From Engraulis encrasicolus (Eukaryota; Chordata; Actinopteri; Clupeiformes; Engraulidae), in the NCBI RefSeq assembly GCF_034702125.1, contig NC_085865.1:20350281-20414280 (forward strand): 64,000 nt of DNA. Direction: 5' to 3'. The notes beneath the pieces were generated by a model. The model was given only the letters and a program-made list of their open reading frames with translations. It searched no databases and was not told the DNA's origin. This document shows, piece by piece, positions 21,301 to 33,169 of the stretch (the first letter of the stretch is position 1; each line of letters begins with the position of its first letter). Position numbers and translations under genes: made by a program.

Positions 21301-22076
21301 GATATAGGTCTGTGGTTCTAATAGCCTATACAATGAATGGGCATACCACTTCCGCATGCCACTCACCATGCCACATGCCACTAAATGATCTAACCCCCTC
21401 TCCACAAAAGGGGTAAGTTGTCCCGGGCCCAGGGAGATAGGGGGCCCAGAATTGGGTCCCCATTACATTGTATATTCATTGGATAGGGGGCCCTTTCAGA
21501 TGACTTTGTCCTGCACCCAGCGAAAGCTGTCAGCGTCCATGCCTATCCATGACATGGCACATCCCGTCTGCACTGCCTGGCACCTGCATAAAGAACCAGC
21601 GAGAAAGAGGAGAAAAGGGAGAAAGAGGAATTTGGCTAAAAGGTTTAAAGAAATAATTCAGATCCAATATTGCGCAAGTCACTAGGCCTACAGTCATATC
21701 GCCTACACTTGCTGTGAATGTATATTAACGGCAGAAGTAGTTCTACATTATCTTTGACTGTCACATCAACACGATTCAGATTATTTTTGCATATTTGTTC
21801 ATGCATCATAAAAGCAACTTTAGATGTGGCAAAAAAATTAGCGCCTGTGTCACAGCCCATATTCTGCCATGTGTCTTTGTTGCTGTTCCTCTTCCTCGTC
21901 TTCATTTTTTAGTTTTTAGCATAGGCTACTCTGATTCACAAGTTCTTCATAATACACACACAAATACACGCACACAGTCCTTAGCACACACACTCCCAAT
22001 GGCCCTCGCACACACAGACACACACACACACAGCCCTTGGCACACATACTCCCATGGCCCTTGAGCATACACGCGT

Positions 22077-22180
<104 letters not shown>

Positions 22181-22626
22181 TCACACACACACCTTTCTCT
22201 CAACGGGCAGTGATGGACTGGGATCTGGCCCATTGAAGAAAATGCTACATTGACACCAAGGCCACCAGCGCAAGCCAGAATCTGGATGACACACACATAC
22301 ACATACAAGACTTTTTGTGTGGACTGACTGAAAAAGAAAAAGAAGCATATTTAATTTTTGTTTGAGGATTTGTAACCAATGACATGTGACCAATCGAGCA
22401 AAGTTTGTAGGTTGTAGAAATGGACAGGCTCATGGCTGCTTTGCTGTGTTTTTATTTTTCATTTAGATTACAATTTCACTCTCTCCCGCTCTCTCTCTCT
22501 CTCTCACTCTCTGGCCTACTGTCTCTCCATCTCTGTCTGTCTATCTCTCTGCATACACAGACACACTGATGATCGATATGGACTGGTTAATTACGTACAC
22601 ATAGTCTTCCAAACTGATGTAGGTTT

Positions 22627-22809
22627 GTGGGTGCGATGGATTGTTATCTGGGTGACCCTTGCCTGTGGCGTTTTTGCCTCCGAGCTGACTGGCATTGTGG
22701 TCCGGAGGGGGGCTGGCCACTGATGGGGATCACGGTCCATGGTGCCCTGCTCATTGGCTGTGCTTTGCTAGCATTAATTAACCCGCTTCACGGGTTAAAC
22801 AGGGGGAGA
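22627..22809 (+). pseudogene. Possible 3' internal remnant of an LTR retroelement, with polypurine tract
   Basis: A short open frame with a hydrophobic stretch (ALLIGCALLALI) leads into AACAGGGGGAGA, a purine-only tract directly before the TG of the LTR below. The hydrophobic stretch would suit a membrane anchor of an envelope-like protein, but no family motif was recognised. Only the tail of the internal region remains. Confidence 0.35.
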
Positions 22810-23217
22810 TGTAGGAATATAGAATATATACTAGCAAGATCATTAGCTTGTGTGTCCTTATCGGGAGACCTAAGAACATTCCTCTTTTGATACAAACAGA
22901 ACACAGGGGCTGCAGAGTACGTTCAGACACACTAAGCCATTGTAAAGGTATGTTACAAATGTATCATGAAAATCTCTGAAGGTACTCAGTAGATTCTGTC
23001 AGGATCACCCGATCAGGACAGCCAATCAAAACTGACAAGACAAGTTCAATAAAACTACCTTACAGACACTTGGAGGGCAGAAATACACCTTTCTCCGATG
23101 ATATGACTGATTAAGCTGTATTGTTGTAATGACCTGAGTATCCTCAGTAAACTCTGAACATGATTGACAAATCTCTGCCTCTGTGTCTATCTTCCACCTG
23201 TGAACACAATTCTTACA
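22810..23217 (+). repeat. LTR of an endogenous retrovirus-like element, 408 bp
   Basis: The segment begins TGTAGGAAT and ends ATTCTTACA, short inverted termini with one mismatch and the canonical TG...CA. A polypurine tract lies immediately upstream, which identifies it as a 3' LTR. AATAAA occurs at 23,048-23,053. No matching 5' LTR was found in the window, so the element is incomplete here. Confidence 0.6.
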
Positions 23218-23874
23218 GGACCAGCTGTTTAACCACTACTCCATGGTCGTCTCAGCTGTTGTCATGACATCTAACCACTCATATTCCAGATAGAGTTCCA
23301 ATTTACAAACTTAAAGACATTGTGTTATGATGTCAGTTGTACTTAAAAATACAATGCCAACCTGAGTTAATTTATTGGTACCTGAAAACCTGTTGAGAAC
23401 ACCTAAAATGTTTAACTTATGTCATCTAGACATTTTTGCAATATTGAGTACTACGGCATAAACCTTTCTAGTTCATAGTACTGTTGGGGAATACAATGTA
23501 GGCACTTCTGCTACGGAGGGAGATAGGGAGTGGTAGGTGGGATTCGGACGTAGTAGTAGTAGTAGAAGTACTAGAAATAGTAGCAGGAGTAGTGGTAGCA
23601 GTTTTTCAATATGGTGACTAAGACCAATTTTTCTATGTGTCACGTCAATGCAACAAAGTGGGATCAATGCAAGTCTCCTAAATGGGCGTGACTTTTTTTA
23701 TTTTTTTTAAATGTTCAACATTGAACTGATTTTATTCTTAAACCCTGCTAGTGTCCTAAAGGGCCATGGCAGTTCATAGAATGCAGCTTAGAAACCTAAC
23801 GTCATATTGATTCTGAAAGAAACTCGAAAAATGAAGTAGTATAGTAGTAATAGTACATTAAGTAGTAGTAGGCC

Positions 23875-23960
<86 letters not shown>
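23875..23960. repeat. (TAG)n microsatellite
   Basis: About 29 TAG units, with scattered TAG triplets for 50 bp upstream. Confidence 0.95.
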
Positions 23961-24167
23961 CACTAAAGATAGAGAGACGTCATTAGAAGTGCCCAACAGT
24001 GAAGGTACCAAAGAGCATAAGCCCTCCATTCTCAACTATGTCCAGTTTCATAGTAAGGTTGGTTTTTTTTTGTTTTTTTTTTAATTTCTTGTATGCTAAA
24101 TATAGTTTTACATATCAATCAATGTCTAATTTAAGGGACAACCTTGTTCTTGATTGTTAGTTGTTAG

Positions 24168-24169
24168 TT

Positions 24170-24225
<56 letters not shown>
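24168..24225. repeat. (TTTC)n microsatellite
   Basis: About 14 tetranucleotide units. Confidence 0.95.
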
Positions 24226-24524
24226 TTCTTTCATTTCGTTTTTCTTTGCTCATGCTATTCTAAGTTTTTGCATCATTACCAATGTCGGACTCCCAAATTG
24301 ATGATGCTGCTGTTGAGGATTTAAAGTGTGCCCGGGCTGACGTCAAATATCCAAGTGATGGCCCTTCTGCGGTTCTTAAGGTACAACAGCAGCCAACGAG
24401 AATAACAATAAAGTATTCACCCAATGAAATGTCTCTGTGTGCAAGTCTGGCATAGGATATAAGGGCTGTGAAGTCAGTATGCTACAGCAAGGGAAGAACT
24501 ACTGTAAACACAACCAGCTCGTTA

Positions 24525-24673
<149 letters not shown>

Positions 24674-24756
24674 CGGTGCATCCGTATCTAAATGTTTTGT
24701 TTGTGTTTCACCTAGAGATTGGGACTGAAGGCCATAACGAATATAGCTCTAGACTG

Positions 24757-25109
24757 CAGTGGTTCCCAACCTTTTTCTTCCCATATTTTTACCTTTGTAA
24801 GCTTTCGTGACCCAATCGCGCGAGCATCCTCATGAGAGGGAGTCACATGATACTCTGTTTCCTGCAAAAACGTATTAGTTATCATTTCATATCTTAATTT
24901 GTCTTCAGTCAAATATAGAATAACTGTTTAATGTATCACTTACATTTTGTTGCTTCTATGCATATATTAGTTTCGATGCTTTGTCATTTATTCAACGTGG
25001 GCTATATATGGTATAATTAAACCCCTTAAGATCAAGAGGGCTTCGCGACCCACTGTGGATCTTTGGCGACCCATAGGTTGGGTCCCGACCCATAGGTTGG
25101 GAACCGCTG
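24757..25109. mobile_element. hAT MITE, about 353 bp
   Basis: Inverted ends CAGTGGTTCCCAACC / GGTTGGGAACCGCTG are typical Charlie-type hAT termini. The flanks both contain CTCTAGA but are not in an exact 8-bp register. Confidence 0.75.
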
Positions 25110-25497
25110 CTCTAGAGGGCCCTCTGTGCTCCATAACTCGAGTGACTTTTGGTATGCTTTTTTGAATAATGTTAAAGCATTTTAAGCAGAATTGTATGAA
25201 GTAGAAGTAGAAGCACTCTTAGAGATGTAATAACAACGCTAGTCTAGTCTACTACAAAGTTGAAACCATATAATATCATACCACTAGTGTTGCAATTACA
25301 TCTGTAAGAGTACTTTTACACGTAGGACACGTAGGCTACTCAGAAAGCGATGGCCTTGGTATTAACGAATTTGGCTACTTGATGTATGAAAAAGGTGCCA
25401 GTCATCTTAGTACGTTCAAGAGCTCTGACTATGGACTATAGTTTATATTTTAGTTGAAATGATCATGCACACGCACACGCACACAGACACACAGACA

Positions 25498-25498
<1 letters not shown>

Positions 25499-25588
<90 letters not shown>
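25499..25588. repeat. (AC)n microsatellite
   Basis: About 45 AC units preceded by ACAG/ACGC-interrupted repeats. Confidence 0.95.
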
Positions 25589-25589
<1 letters not shown>

Positions 25590-25649
25590 AAGTTTGATGC
25601 CAGGTAAAAGCTGCTGTGGCTGTAAAAATAAAGGACAAAAACAAAAAAC

Positions 25650-26060
25650 ACGGTCCGCACAGTCTTCCCAGAAACATGGCTCTGGACCCTGGAGGAGGTC
25701 GGGTGAGTGACTAAGGAAATATCCGCAAAACAGAATAGGTCTCTCGCTCAAGGACCGCACAGTCTTCCCAGAAACATGGCTCTGGACCCTGGAGGAGGTC
25801 GGGTGAGTGACTAAGGAAATTTCCTCAAAACAGAATAGGTCTCTCGCTGAAGGACATAAAAACACAATATAGAGAGAAAACTGAGTGACTAAGGAAATTT
25901 CCGCAAAACAGAATAGGTCTCTCGCTCAAGGACCGCACAGTCTTCCCAGAAACATGGCTCTGGACCCTGGAGGAGGTCAGATGAGTGACTAAGGAAATTT
26001 CCGCAAAACAGAATAGGTCTCTCGCTAAAGGACATAAAAACACAATATAGAGAGAAAACT
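25650..26060. repeat. Local higher-order tandem repeat
   Basis: A unit of about 104 bp (CCGCACAGTCTTCCCAGAAA ... CAGAATAGGTCTCTCGCT) occurs fully or partly four times. Some copies carry an extra AAGGACATAAAAACACAATA tail with AGAGAGAAAACTG. The mixed order indicates unequal exchange. No function recognised. Confidence 0.8.
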
Positions 26061-26139
26061 GCTGTTCTGTTCTTCTGGGCACACACTCTCTGGAGAGCCC
26101 TATCGCATGAGATGCGTCGTGTTTCCACGAAATTAAATG

Positions 26140-26582
26140 AATCTATAACGGTAGTGGTGCCGTCACGATATAGCCCCGTTTTTCGTGGTTGGGCCACTCT
26201 TCCGCAGCCAATGCATTTGAATGGGCTGTCCAACTCATGGTTGATTCACGATTGATGGACCTATCAAGCCTCCAGGTGATTTCTCAGACACCAGTGATGA
26301 GGAAGAAGTGGAGTGTATAGGTACGGTGTAGAAAAGCGAACATTGCATTGGAAAACACACTGTCCAACTTAATTTGTTTTACTTTACAGTGTGATGGGGC
26401 ATACATGCTAATGTATCCCTTCACTAATAATCCTTCCCTAATCAGTTTTCTGTCGGAATTGGGCCATCAATCGTAAATCAACCACGAGTCAGACAGCCCA
26501 TTCAAATGCATTGGCTGTGGAAGTGTGGCCCAACCACGAAAAAGGGGGCTTTATCATGACGGCATGACGAACGTTATAGATT
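26140..26582. mobile_element. Inverted-repeat element, about 443 bp (family member 1)
   Basis: Arms of about 115 bp start AATCTATAACG and include TTTCGTGGTTGGGCCAC and CAATGCATTTGAATGGGCTG. The right arm repeats this in reverse. It sits immediately upstream of the first recognisable alpha-2-macroglobulin exon and probably removed that exon's 5' part. A relative lies at 55,028-55,467. Confidence 0.75.
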
Positions 26583-26639
26583 ATAGATGGGTGATTCGTG
26601 GCCACGTGACGATATAGCATGCGATACAGTTGCTGTGGC

Positions 26640-26731
26640 ATGAGCCCCTCTGCTGATGGCCAGTACTCCTCCTGTCTGTGTGCCAACGGCAGGAAGACCT
26701 TCAGCTGGACTCTGGTGCCCTCCACACTCTG
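26640..26731 (+). pseudogene. A2M-like exon a (CANGRKTFSW)
   Basis: The frame reads GQYSSCLCANGRKTFSWTLV then PSTL, matching the A2M segment before VNFTVSAEA. The 5' part of the exon is replaced by the adjoining inverted-repeat element. The donor reads T followed by GTAATA. Joined to the next exon, this T would create a TGA where a glycine codon is expected. Confidence 0.75.
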
Positions 26732-27787
26732 TAATACAGAAGGAATTCCACAAAAGTAAAAGTAAACTTTATTTTAGGGTTTGCATGTTAGCCACTATTA
26801 GTTTAACTAACATGCCTAATTACTATCTATTACTTAGAAAACCTGTGTTAAGCAAAAACAAGAGCCTGCTAGGTCCCCACAATAATATCAATAATGAAGT
26901 CCTTGTTGGTGAAGTACAAGAAATGTGTTAATACATGGCTAACAAATGGTTTATTTTGGCTAACGTGTGTGTTATAAGTCAGTTATACAGACATTAAGGC
27001 ACATGTTATTAGTGGATAATGGAAAATAAAGTTTTACCATTTTTTGTCATCACATCTCAGAACAATAGCACTAGAGCACACAAATGTGCACAATAACATT
27101 GCATTTATGCCTCAGGGGAGCAGTGTAGGCTACAGAGACGCGTATGGAGGATTGTGATCAGACAAAGTTTTTGGGACCTGCTCAGTCTGATCATAACCCT
27201 TCATACTCTGATTAAAATTACTCTGTTAGAGATGGTAAGAAAAACAGTTAAAGGTCTAGCGAGTATTTGTAGTTGCTTTCCAGAATTCACGCTGCCAATT
27301 CACAAACACCTCTCACCATCTGGCTGTTTCACCAAACTACACGCAAAGGTGTTCCGTTTTCCTCTCGCAACCATCTGAGGCTTGTTGAGGACGGAATCAT
27401 TCTTGAACTAATGAGCCAATCAGAATCGCTGAATGGGATTTTCCAGTTTGGCGGTGTTATGGCTCTTATTCCTCCAGCTGTTTTCAACTGCGTCACGGGT
27501 CGAGTTCAATGTGAGTGGCTGAATTGGCATGTCAGTAAAGATGAGGACAGGTTATTTATCCAATCACATGCAAAGATTTTTGATAAGCGTCATTCGAAAA
27601 TGTGTCGGCTGTGGAGGAAACCCAGAGGCTATCAGGAAGACCAAGGTAAAAATGTATCAGCTGGCAAGAGCCAGGGTAGCCCTCCATTGGCACGCTGTAA
27701 TAGTCATTAAAAACTACTATAGTACTACAATACTATGACACAATACAGGGCCATTAGTAATGCACTACCAACTTGGTCATTGCCATA

Positions 27788-28175
27788 GAGCTTGAAAGTG
27801 ACGTCACTTCCCCCAATTTCATGGGACCTCAATGGCGTTTTTAGCATAAAATCGTAGCATGTAATCCAATGGCGGTATTAATATGATATTTCGATCCCCT
27901 TTGAATTGTGCCACGAGCTCCACATATGTTGTTTCTGATATTTTTGGTTAATTTTTCGTACGAAACTCCAACCGATTTAGAATAGTGTGTTTCTTCACAT
28001 TTTTCATACAGACGGCTTCAGAACAAAATATTGATATTTCTGCATGAATAATCTATATCTAGCCTCTTAAACAGCATATTTGTAGCCCAGCGCATATAAT
28101 GACTGCTACCATGTTGTTAGATGGTCAGCTTAGGTCCCGTGAAATGCGGAACTAAGGGGTGGGACTTTCAAGCTC
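27788..28175. mobile_element. Tc1/mariner-type MITE, 388 bp, inside copy A
   Basis: Inverted ends GAGCTTGAAAGT / ACTTTCAAGCTC (plus the inner CATGGGACC / GGTCCCGTG) are flanked by TA on both sides. Removing it rejoins the host repeat at GCCATA|TTCTGG. An uninterrupted copy at 49.98 kb reads GCCATACTGG, confirming a TA target. Confidence 0.75.
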
Positions 28176-28213
28176 TATTCTGGTAGCAGCAAATTTATAA
28201 CATAGTGTCTTAA

Positions 28214-28698
28214 CCCTATTCAGACTGGACTTTTTTGGGCCTGGGCCTGGGGGGGGCTCTTTTGACCCCCCCCCCCCTCATAACTCATGAACGGAATCTT
28301 TTTTGTGTAATTATCTGGTATTATGACGTCAACATCTTATTAAGCCCAAAATCTCGCCATAATGTATTTTCCATCAAATGTAGGTAATGCACTTGAATTT
28401 TAATGATTTTATGCTTCAAACCACTTTAATGCTCACAAAGTAGTCTGATGCTATTGGAAATAACAAAAAAATATGAAAATATATGGCATCATAGATACGG
28501 TAAAGTGATTTTTGGTCAGACATACCTGTCAGAAAACCGTTGCAAAATGATAAACTTAATCTTTCGGTACTTAACTGTAGCCAACTAAATGTTAGGAAAA
28601 GTCACAAAGTTTCGTAGTCATAGCTTAAGTCGTTAAGGAATTATACGACATCAAAGTTGGTGCGGGCACTTTTAGCCCCCCCCCCAGTCTGGATAGGG
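28214..28698. mobile_element. piggyBac-type MITE, 485 bp, inside copy A
   Basis: Ends CCCTATTCAGACTGG / CCAGTCTGGATAGGG are flanked by TTAA at 28,210-28,213 and 28,699-28,702, the piggyBac target duplication. Removal restores GTGTCTTAACGG, as in uninterrupted family members. C/G homopolymers lie near both ends. Confidence 0.8.
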
Positions 28699-28827
28699 TT
28701 AACGGTCTAATCTTCATCTGCAAAGCCTCTAATTACAGGCAGGAACGGATGAACGGATGGATTAATCTACTAGCACTCTCCTCCATCTATTCCAGCCTGA
28801 CTCTGACACAAAGAGCATGGTACCATC

Positions 28828-28975
28828 CAGGGCCGCTGACAGCTTTTGCTGGGCCCAGGACAAAGTCATCTGAAAGAGCCCCCTACCCACATACACTGTA
28901 ATTGGGACCCAATGTTGCCCCCCCAATCGTCCTGGGCCCAGGAGGACAACATACCCCTTGGCCTGGTACCATCCA
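28828..28975. mobile_element. hAT-type fragment
   Basis: Starts CAGGGCCGCTGACAGC and contains GGACAAAGTCATCTGAAAG. The same motifs occur in reverse orientation at about 21,420-21,530 and 54,390-54,510, so this is a dispersed repeat. Ends are not certain. Confidence 0.5.
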
Positions 28976-29077
28976 ACGCACTGCTAACCCTGGACAAGAC
29001 ATAACTGCAAGATATAAAAGACATAATGTCAAGTATTTTTAAATGGTAATGCTGTACTGTATGTTTGTGTGTGGTAG

Positions 29078-29199
29078 GATTGATGAACGTGACCATAAGT
29101 GCCGAGGCTACCTCCTCCCAGACTCTGTGTGGCAATGAGTTGGTGTCCGTCCCTGAGAGGGACAGCATTGACATAGTCACACGCCCTCTGCTGGTCAAG
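29078..29199 (+). pseudogene. A2M-like exon b (TISAEATSSQ)
   Basis: Reads LMNVTISAEATSSQTLCGNE then SVPERDSIDIVTRPLLVK. Acceptor TGGTAG and donor GTAGGT are both intact, and the exon itself has no lesion. Confidence 0.85.
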
Positions 29200-29930
29200 G
29201 TAGGTACATTACATGTGGCAGATGATTTTATCTAAAGCGATTCACAATCAAGGACATAATCATAGCATACATTTCTTGCATATTCAAGTGCACAGGAAAT
29301 ATACAGAATAATAAGTGATGTCAAGTGCACAGGAAATATACAGAATATTAAGTGATGTCAAGTAGGGTCAGTTTTTTGTTTTATTAACACAGGATTACAT
29401 TAGCACACCCAGGTACACATTCATCATCATCATCACCACTTACCAGTATCCAATATGAAGTCTTGATGAGCTGGGATAAAGCAAGCATAAAGCTACACTT
29501 AAGCTCATGTTTTTGTCATTCAAGCCTGAAGGAACAGAGAAAACGGAGACTTTCAATTAGCTCCTACAGTATGTCCAAAGGGTGAATATTCTTTGGCTCC
29601 CCATTAGTAATCTTCATTACATCACATACCTAGTCTAGTCCTATAACCCTGATATTTCAGGTTTATTCGGGTTCTGTACCATGAACCCATGATCAATGCA
29701 TTCTCAGATCCCATGTATAATTTCAATAGAAAGTCTCATCATGGACTGCATGCAATATAATTTGATATTATTATTTTGCTGTATTTATTTTGTCCCATCC
29801 ACATAGTCCTATTAACTTCATATTTCATCATTATAGTTAATCAGGCATACAGTTATAAAAGATATACATAATACCAAAATAAGTATTTAATAGGACATAT
29901 GTGCTTTCTAATATAATTTGTTTATCATTT

Positions 29931-29987
29931 TGAAACTGCCAGCAGACGTCATAAAGGGATCAACACGAGTTTCCGTCTCTGTGCTAG
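29931..29987 (+). pseudogene. A2M-like exon c, 3' half only
   Basis: Reads KLPADVIKGSTRVSVSVL and ends at donor GTATCA. The first half of this exon (family segment ..FNSLLCPSGGEV..) is missing and no acceptor precedes the remnant. Confidence 0.8.
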
Positions 29988-29997
29988 GTATCACAGA

Positions 29998-30160
<163 letters not shown>

Positions 30161-30327
30161 CAAGTTTGGCAATAAGCAGCACAGTTTCAATGAGAAACAT
30201 ATTTGCAATACCTGCTCTGGCCTCAATACTGCACAGTGCACCTTCAAGTCCCCAAAACATGTAATAACGCCTGAACATGTAATGAGAGACTGATAATTCC
30301 TGATAGCCTACTGGAAGGATAAAGGAT

Positions 30328-30349
30328 AATAATGATAATAATAATAATG

Positions 30350-30405
<56 letters not shown>
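30328..30405. repeat. (AAT)n microsatellite
   Basis: About 25 ATA/AAT units, lying just upstream of the thioester exon. Confidence 0.95.
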
Positions 30406-30406
<1 letters not shown>

Positions 30407-30452
30407 TGAATAATCATCCTCATCATCATCATCCTAACCTGTGTCCCTGCAG

Positions 30453-30629
30453 GAGACGTCTTGGGCCGCGCCCTGAAGAACATGGAGGGTCTCCTGAGGA
30501 TGCCGTATGGCTGTGGGGAGCAGAACATGGCCATCCTCTCCCCAAACATCTACATCCTGGAGTACCTTCACAACACTGGCCAGCTCACCGCAGACATCAA
30601 GGAGAAAGCCACCAACTTCCTCCAGAGTG
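30453..30629 (+). pseudogene. A2M-like exon d with thioester motif
   Basis: Reads [20 protein letters not shown] then [15 protein letters not shown]. The Cys and Gln of GCGEQ form the internal thioester in functional family members. Acceptor CCTGCAG is intact. The donor GTCGGT is weak but has GT. No lesion lies in the exon itself. Confidence 0.9.
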
Positions 30630-30959
30630 GTCGGTGGATTACTTTTATTATTATGGAAAGTAACACATTTCCATCTGGTGGCCCATGGTATCATGCACTA
30701 AAAACTTGTTAATCCTGTTCTATTTTACTTGGACATGTTTCATTATACTTTAATGCTTTTGTAAAATGTCAAGTTGACATGACCCCTTCCAGCTAGTGGT
30801 CTTGTCAAAAGTCAAATAATCATGACACAACCATGGGCAGACTTTTTCATCTTGGTAAATGTTGTAAGGAAGACATCCCAAACAATGTCAGGTTTACAAC
30901 AAAACGTGACTTTGTATTTAACACAACAATGACAGCAGACATTGGCATTCATCAATACG

Positions 30960-31197
30960 AGTTTTATGTTGTAGTTATAACATGGTCATTGCCAGTTTTA
31001 TGTTGTAGTTATAACATGGTCATTGCCAGTTTTATGTTGTAGTTATAACATGGTCATTGCCAGTTTTATGTTGCAGTTATAACATGGTCATTGCCAGTTT
31101 TATGTTGTAGTTATAACATGGTCATTGCCAGTTTTATGTTGTAGTTATAACATGGTCATTGCCAGTTTTATTTTGTAGTTATAACATGGTCATTGCC
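30960..31197. repeat. 34-bp minisatellite, 7 copies
   Basis: Seven head-to-tail copies of a 34-bp unit starting AGTTTTATGTTGTAGTTATA, with very few substitutions between copies. It lies in an intron of the A2M-like pseudogene. Confidence 0.95.
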
Positions 31198-31378
31198 AGT
31201 CTAATAGGGAGGGGTGACAAGTAAAGTGTTTAGCAGCACACTACGATGCACAGTAGACCTACATGGCATGTACAATGTTTTGTCTCCGGTACAAATGTAA
31301 CCAACAGGGTACCAGCGACAGCTTATTTAGCTGCACACTGATACAGTCTATATGTGGTACAATGTTTCTGTCTCCTAG

Positions 31379-31454
31379 GATACCAGCGACAGCTGAACTA
31401 CAAGCACAGTGACGGGGCCTACAGCACGTTTGGCACAGGAGACGGGAACACGTG
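31379..31454 (+). pseudogene. A2M-like exon e (YQRQLNYKHSDG)
   Basis: Reads GYQRQLNYKHSDGAYSTFGT then GDGNTW. Acceptor CTCCTAG and donor GTGAGT are intact. Confidence 0.9.
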
Positions 31455-31587
31455 GTGAGTGGCGTGGGCTACAATTACTTCATAATAAAAGGCCTTGATG
31501 TTGTAATCACTACTGCTCTTTACTGTTCTCCCCCTCCAGCCTTCCATTTGAAATGTGCAAGAATGTTCATTTTATCCGTTCCATTAG

Positions 31588-31744
31588 GCTTACGGCGTTT
31601 GTGATGAGATCTTTCGGAAAAGCAAAGTCCTTCACCTACATTGACCCAGAGACTCTACAATTTGCTGAGACTTGGCTTAGAAATAAACTCAGGCCGTCCG
31701 GAGTTTTCCATATGCAAGGGAAGCTCTTCAACAACCGGATGAAG
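31588..31744 (+). pseudogene. A2M-like exon f (LTAFVMRSF)
   Basis: Reads LTAFVMRSFGKAKSFTYIDP through WLRNKLRPSGVF and NNRMK, with acceptor CCATTAG and donor GTACCT. It is part of the thioester-domain helical barrel. Confidence 0.9.
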
Positions 31745-31965
31745 GTACCTCTACTACCATTAGACAATTCATTACCTTGAACATGCACTTTTCTTAGGTG
31801 ACTTACAGAAACATGCGCAAGGCACATACAGTATGTTTGACAAATAGGGGATAAGCAAGGCATAATTAAGTTACAAGGGAGCGTATTTGATAACTTTTTG
31901 TCAGAATTAATATGGATGGTTTGTTGCCATGGCTTTACCTACATCAGTTTTTTTCTGGTCTCTGG

Positions 31966-32020
31966 GGAGGAGTAAATGATTACGTCACCATCAATGCTGG
32001 AACTGGACATGCCTGTACCT
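31966..32020 (+). pseudogene. A2M-like exon g, decayed
   Basis: GGVNDYVTINAGTGHACT corresponds to the family segment GGV.DEVTL.AYIT..LLE. No AG precedes it (TCTGG), about eight codons are missing, and the conserved acidic residue after Asn-Asp is Tyr. The donor GTAAGG survives. Confidence 0.7.
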
Positions 32021-33013
32021 GTAAGGAAATTGACAGTTCTGTTCATCTTGATATAATCCAGGTCAAATCCGTCTTCCTCAATTGTTTTTATGATGATTTA
32101 GTGCCTTATATTATATTTATCTTTACGCTTTATGCTGATTTTTAGCTGTGGTGATTTCTCATATTCGACAGCAGTCTCCATCAATTAAATAGCCAATACT
32201 TCACTGTTATCATAAAAAACTGACACACAGAGAAACGCCCCTCAACTATAGTCAGCCATTTTAATTAATATAATTAATTTAATCTAATCGAATTTATGCA
32301 CTCATTAAATTGAGTTCATTTATCTGCACACGCCTTATCAGGTTGTAAGTATTGTGAATGTGGGAATGTGTATGTGTATTTCAAAGCACTACGAGTCAAC
32401 TGCACACAATAGGTGTGATGTGCTTTATAAATACATTTTGACTGATTAATATCATAGGCCCCTACATTTTTTGTTTTGTTTTTGTTCAGCCTAGTTTACT
32501 GGGTTAGCTCACCTAGCAGCCAAAAAATATGTTTGCCTGGTGAGCTTGTGTAGCCCTGCTCTTTTTAAAATCACCACAAGGCCCCAACCTTGGCCCACCT
32601 TGCCCACATCACAACACTCTTTCTGTTCCTGTTTGAATCTTCTGAGCGGATTGGGCTGCGCAGGGGTAGAGATGGCAAAATGGCCACCGCATGTACAAAG
32701 TGGCCACTTGATTGGTCATGTTGGTCATATCCTTGACCAAAGCAGTGCAGAGGCTATTTAGATCATAGCGGTGCTTCTAATCACACAGCAGGGTTGCCAG
32801 ATGTGACTGATGATTTCCAGCCCAGAAAATACTCAAGAACTGCCTGTGACCACTAAAGTCCACTCCAATCTGGCAACAACTGTAACAGCTCAACAGTGTT
32901 GGCCCACGGCCACAAATCCACTCTCATTTCACTTCACCTTTAGTCTTGAAGTAAAACCAGTTTGGTATTATTTGAAAAGCGTAACAACCTCTTATGACTT
33001 TTGTGTGTCTTAG

Positions 33014-33169
33014 GAGAGCACCATGAGGTTCCTCAAGTCTGTTAGTGACCTGTCCAACATGTACTCCACTGCTCTGCTGGCCTACACCTTCACCTTCGTC
33101 TGGCTGGAGAAGAAGAGATCAGAGCTCAGCTGCTCAAACACCTGGACACTGTAGCGACCTCTAGTGACA
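33014..33169 (+). pseudogene. A2M-like exon h, frameshifted
   Basis: Reads FLKSVSDLSNMYSTALLAYT. A frameshift within about 33,101-33,120 then moves the expected RAQLLKHLDTVATSSD into another frame. Without it, the exon would run to donor GTACGA at 33,170. Confidence 0.85.

Larger units (their letters stand above)
27686..28712. mobile_element. TTAA-family MITE copy A, interrupted twice
   Basis: Pieces at 27,686-27,787, 28,176-28,213 and about 28,699-28,707 together match other copies of a dispersed family (for example 39,786-39,953). Shared motifs include AGTACTACAATACTATGACA, CTTGGTCATTGCCAT and GTGTCTTAACGG. The gaps are two other elements, listed separately. Confidence 0.7.

Noticed and set aside
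22627..22890. Host gene encoding an 87-residue membrane protein
   Set aside because: The frame runs into the LTR and its polypurine tract, so it is better read as a retroelement tail.
24757..25109. Claim of an exact hAT target duplication CTCTAGA
   Set aside because: The motif occurs on both sides but at different distances from the element ends, so only the inverted termini are used as evidence.
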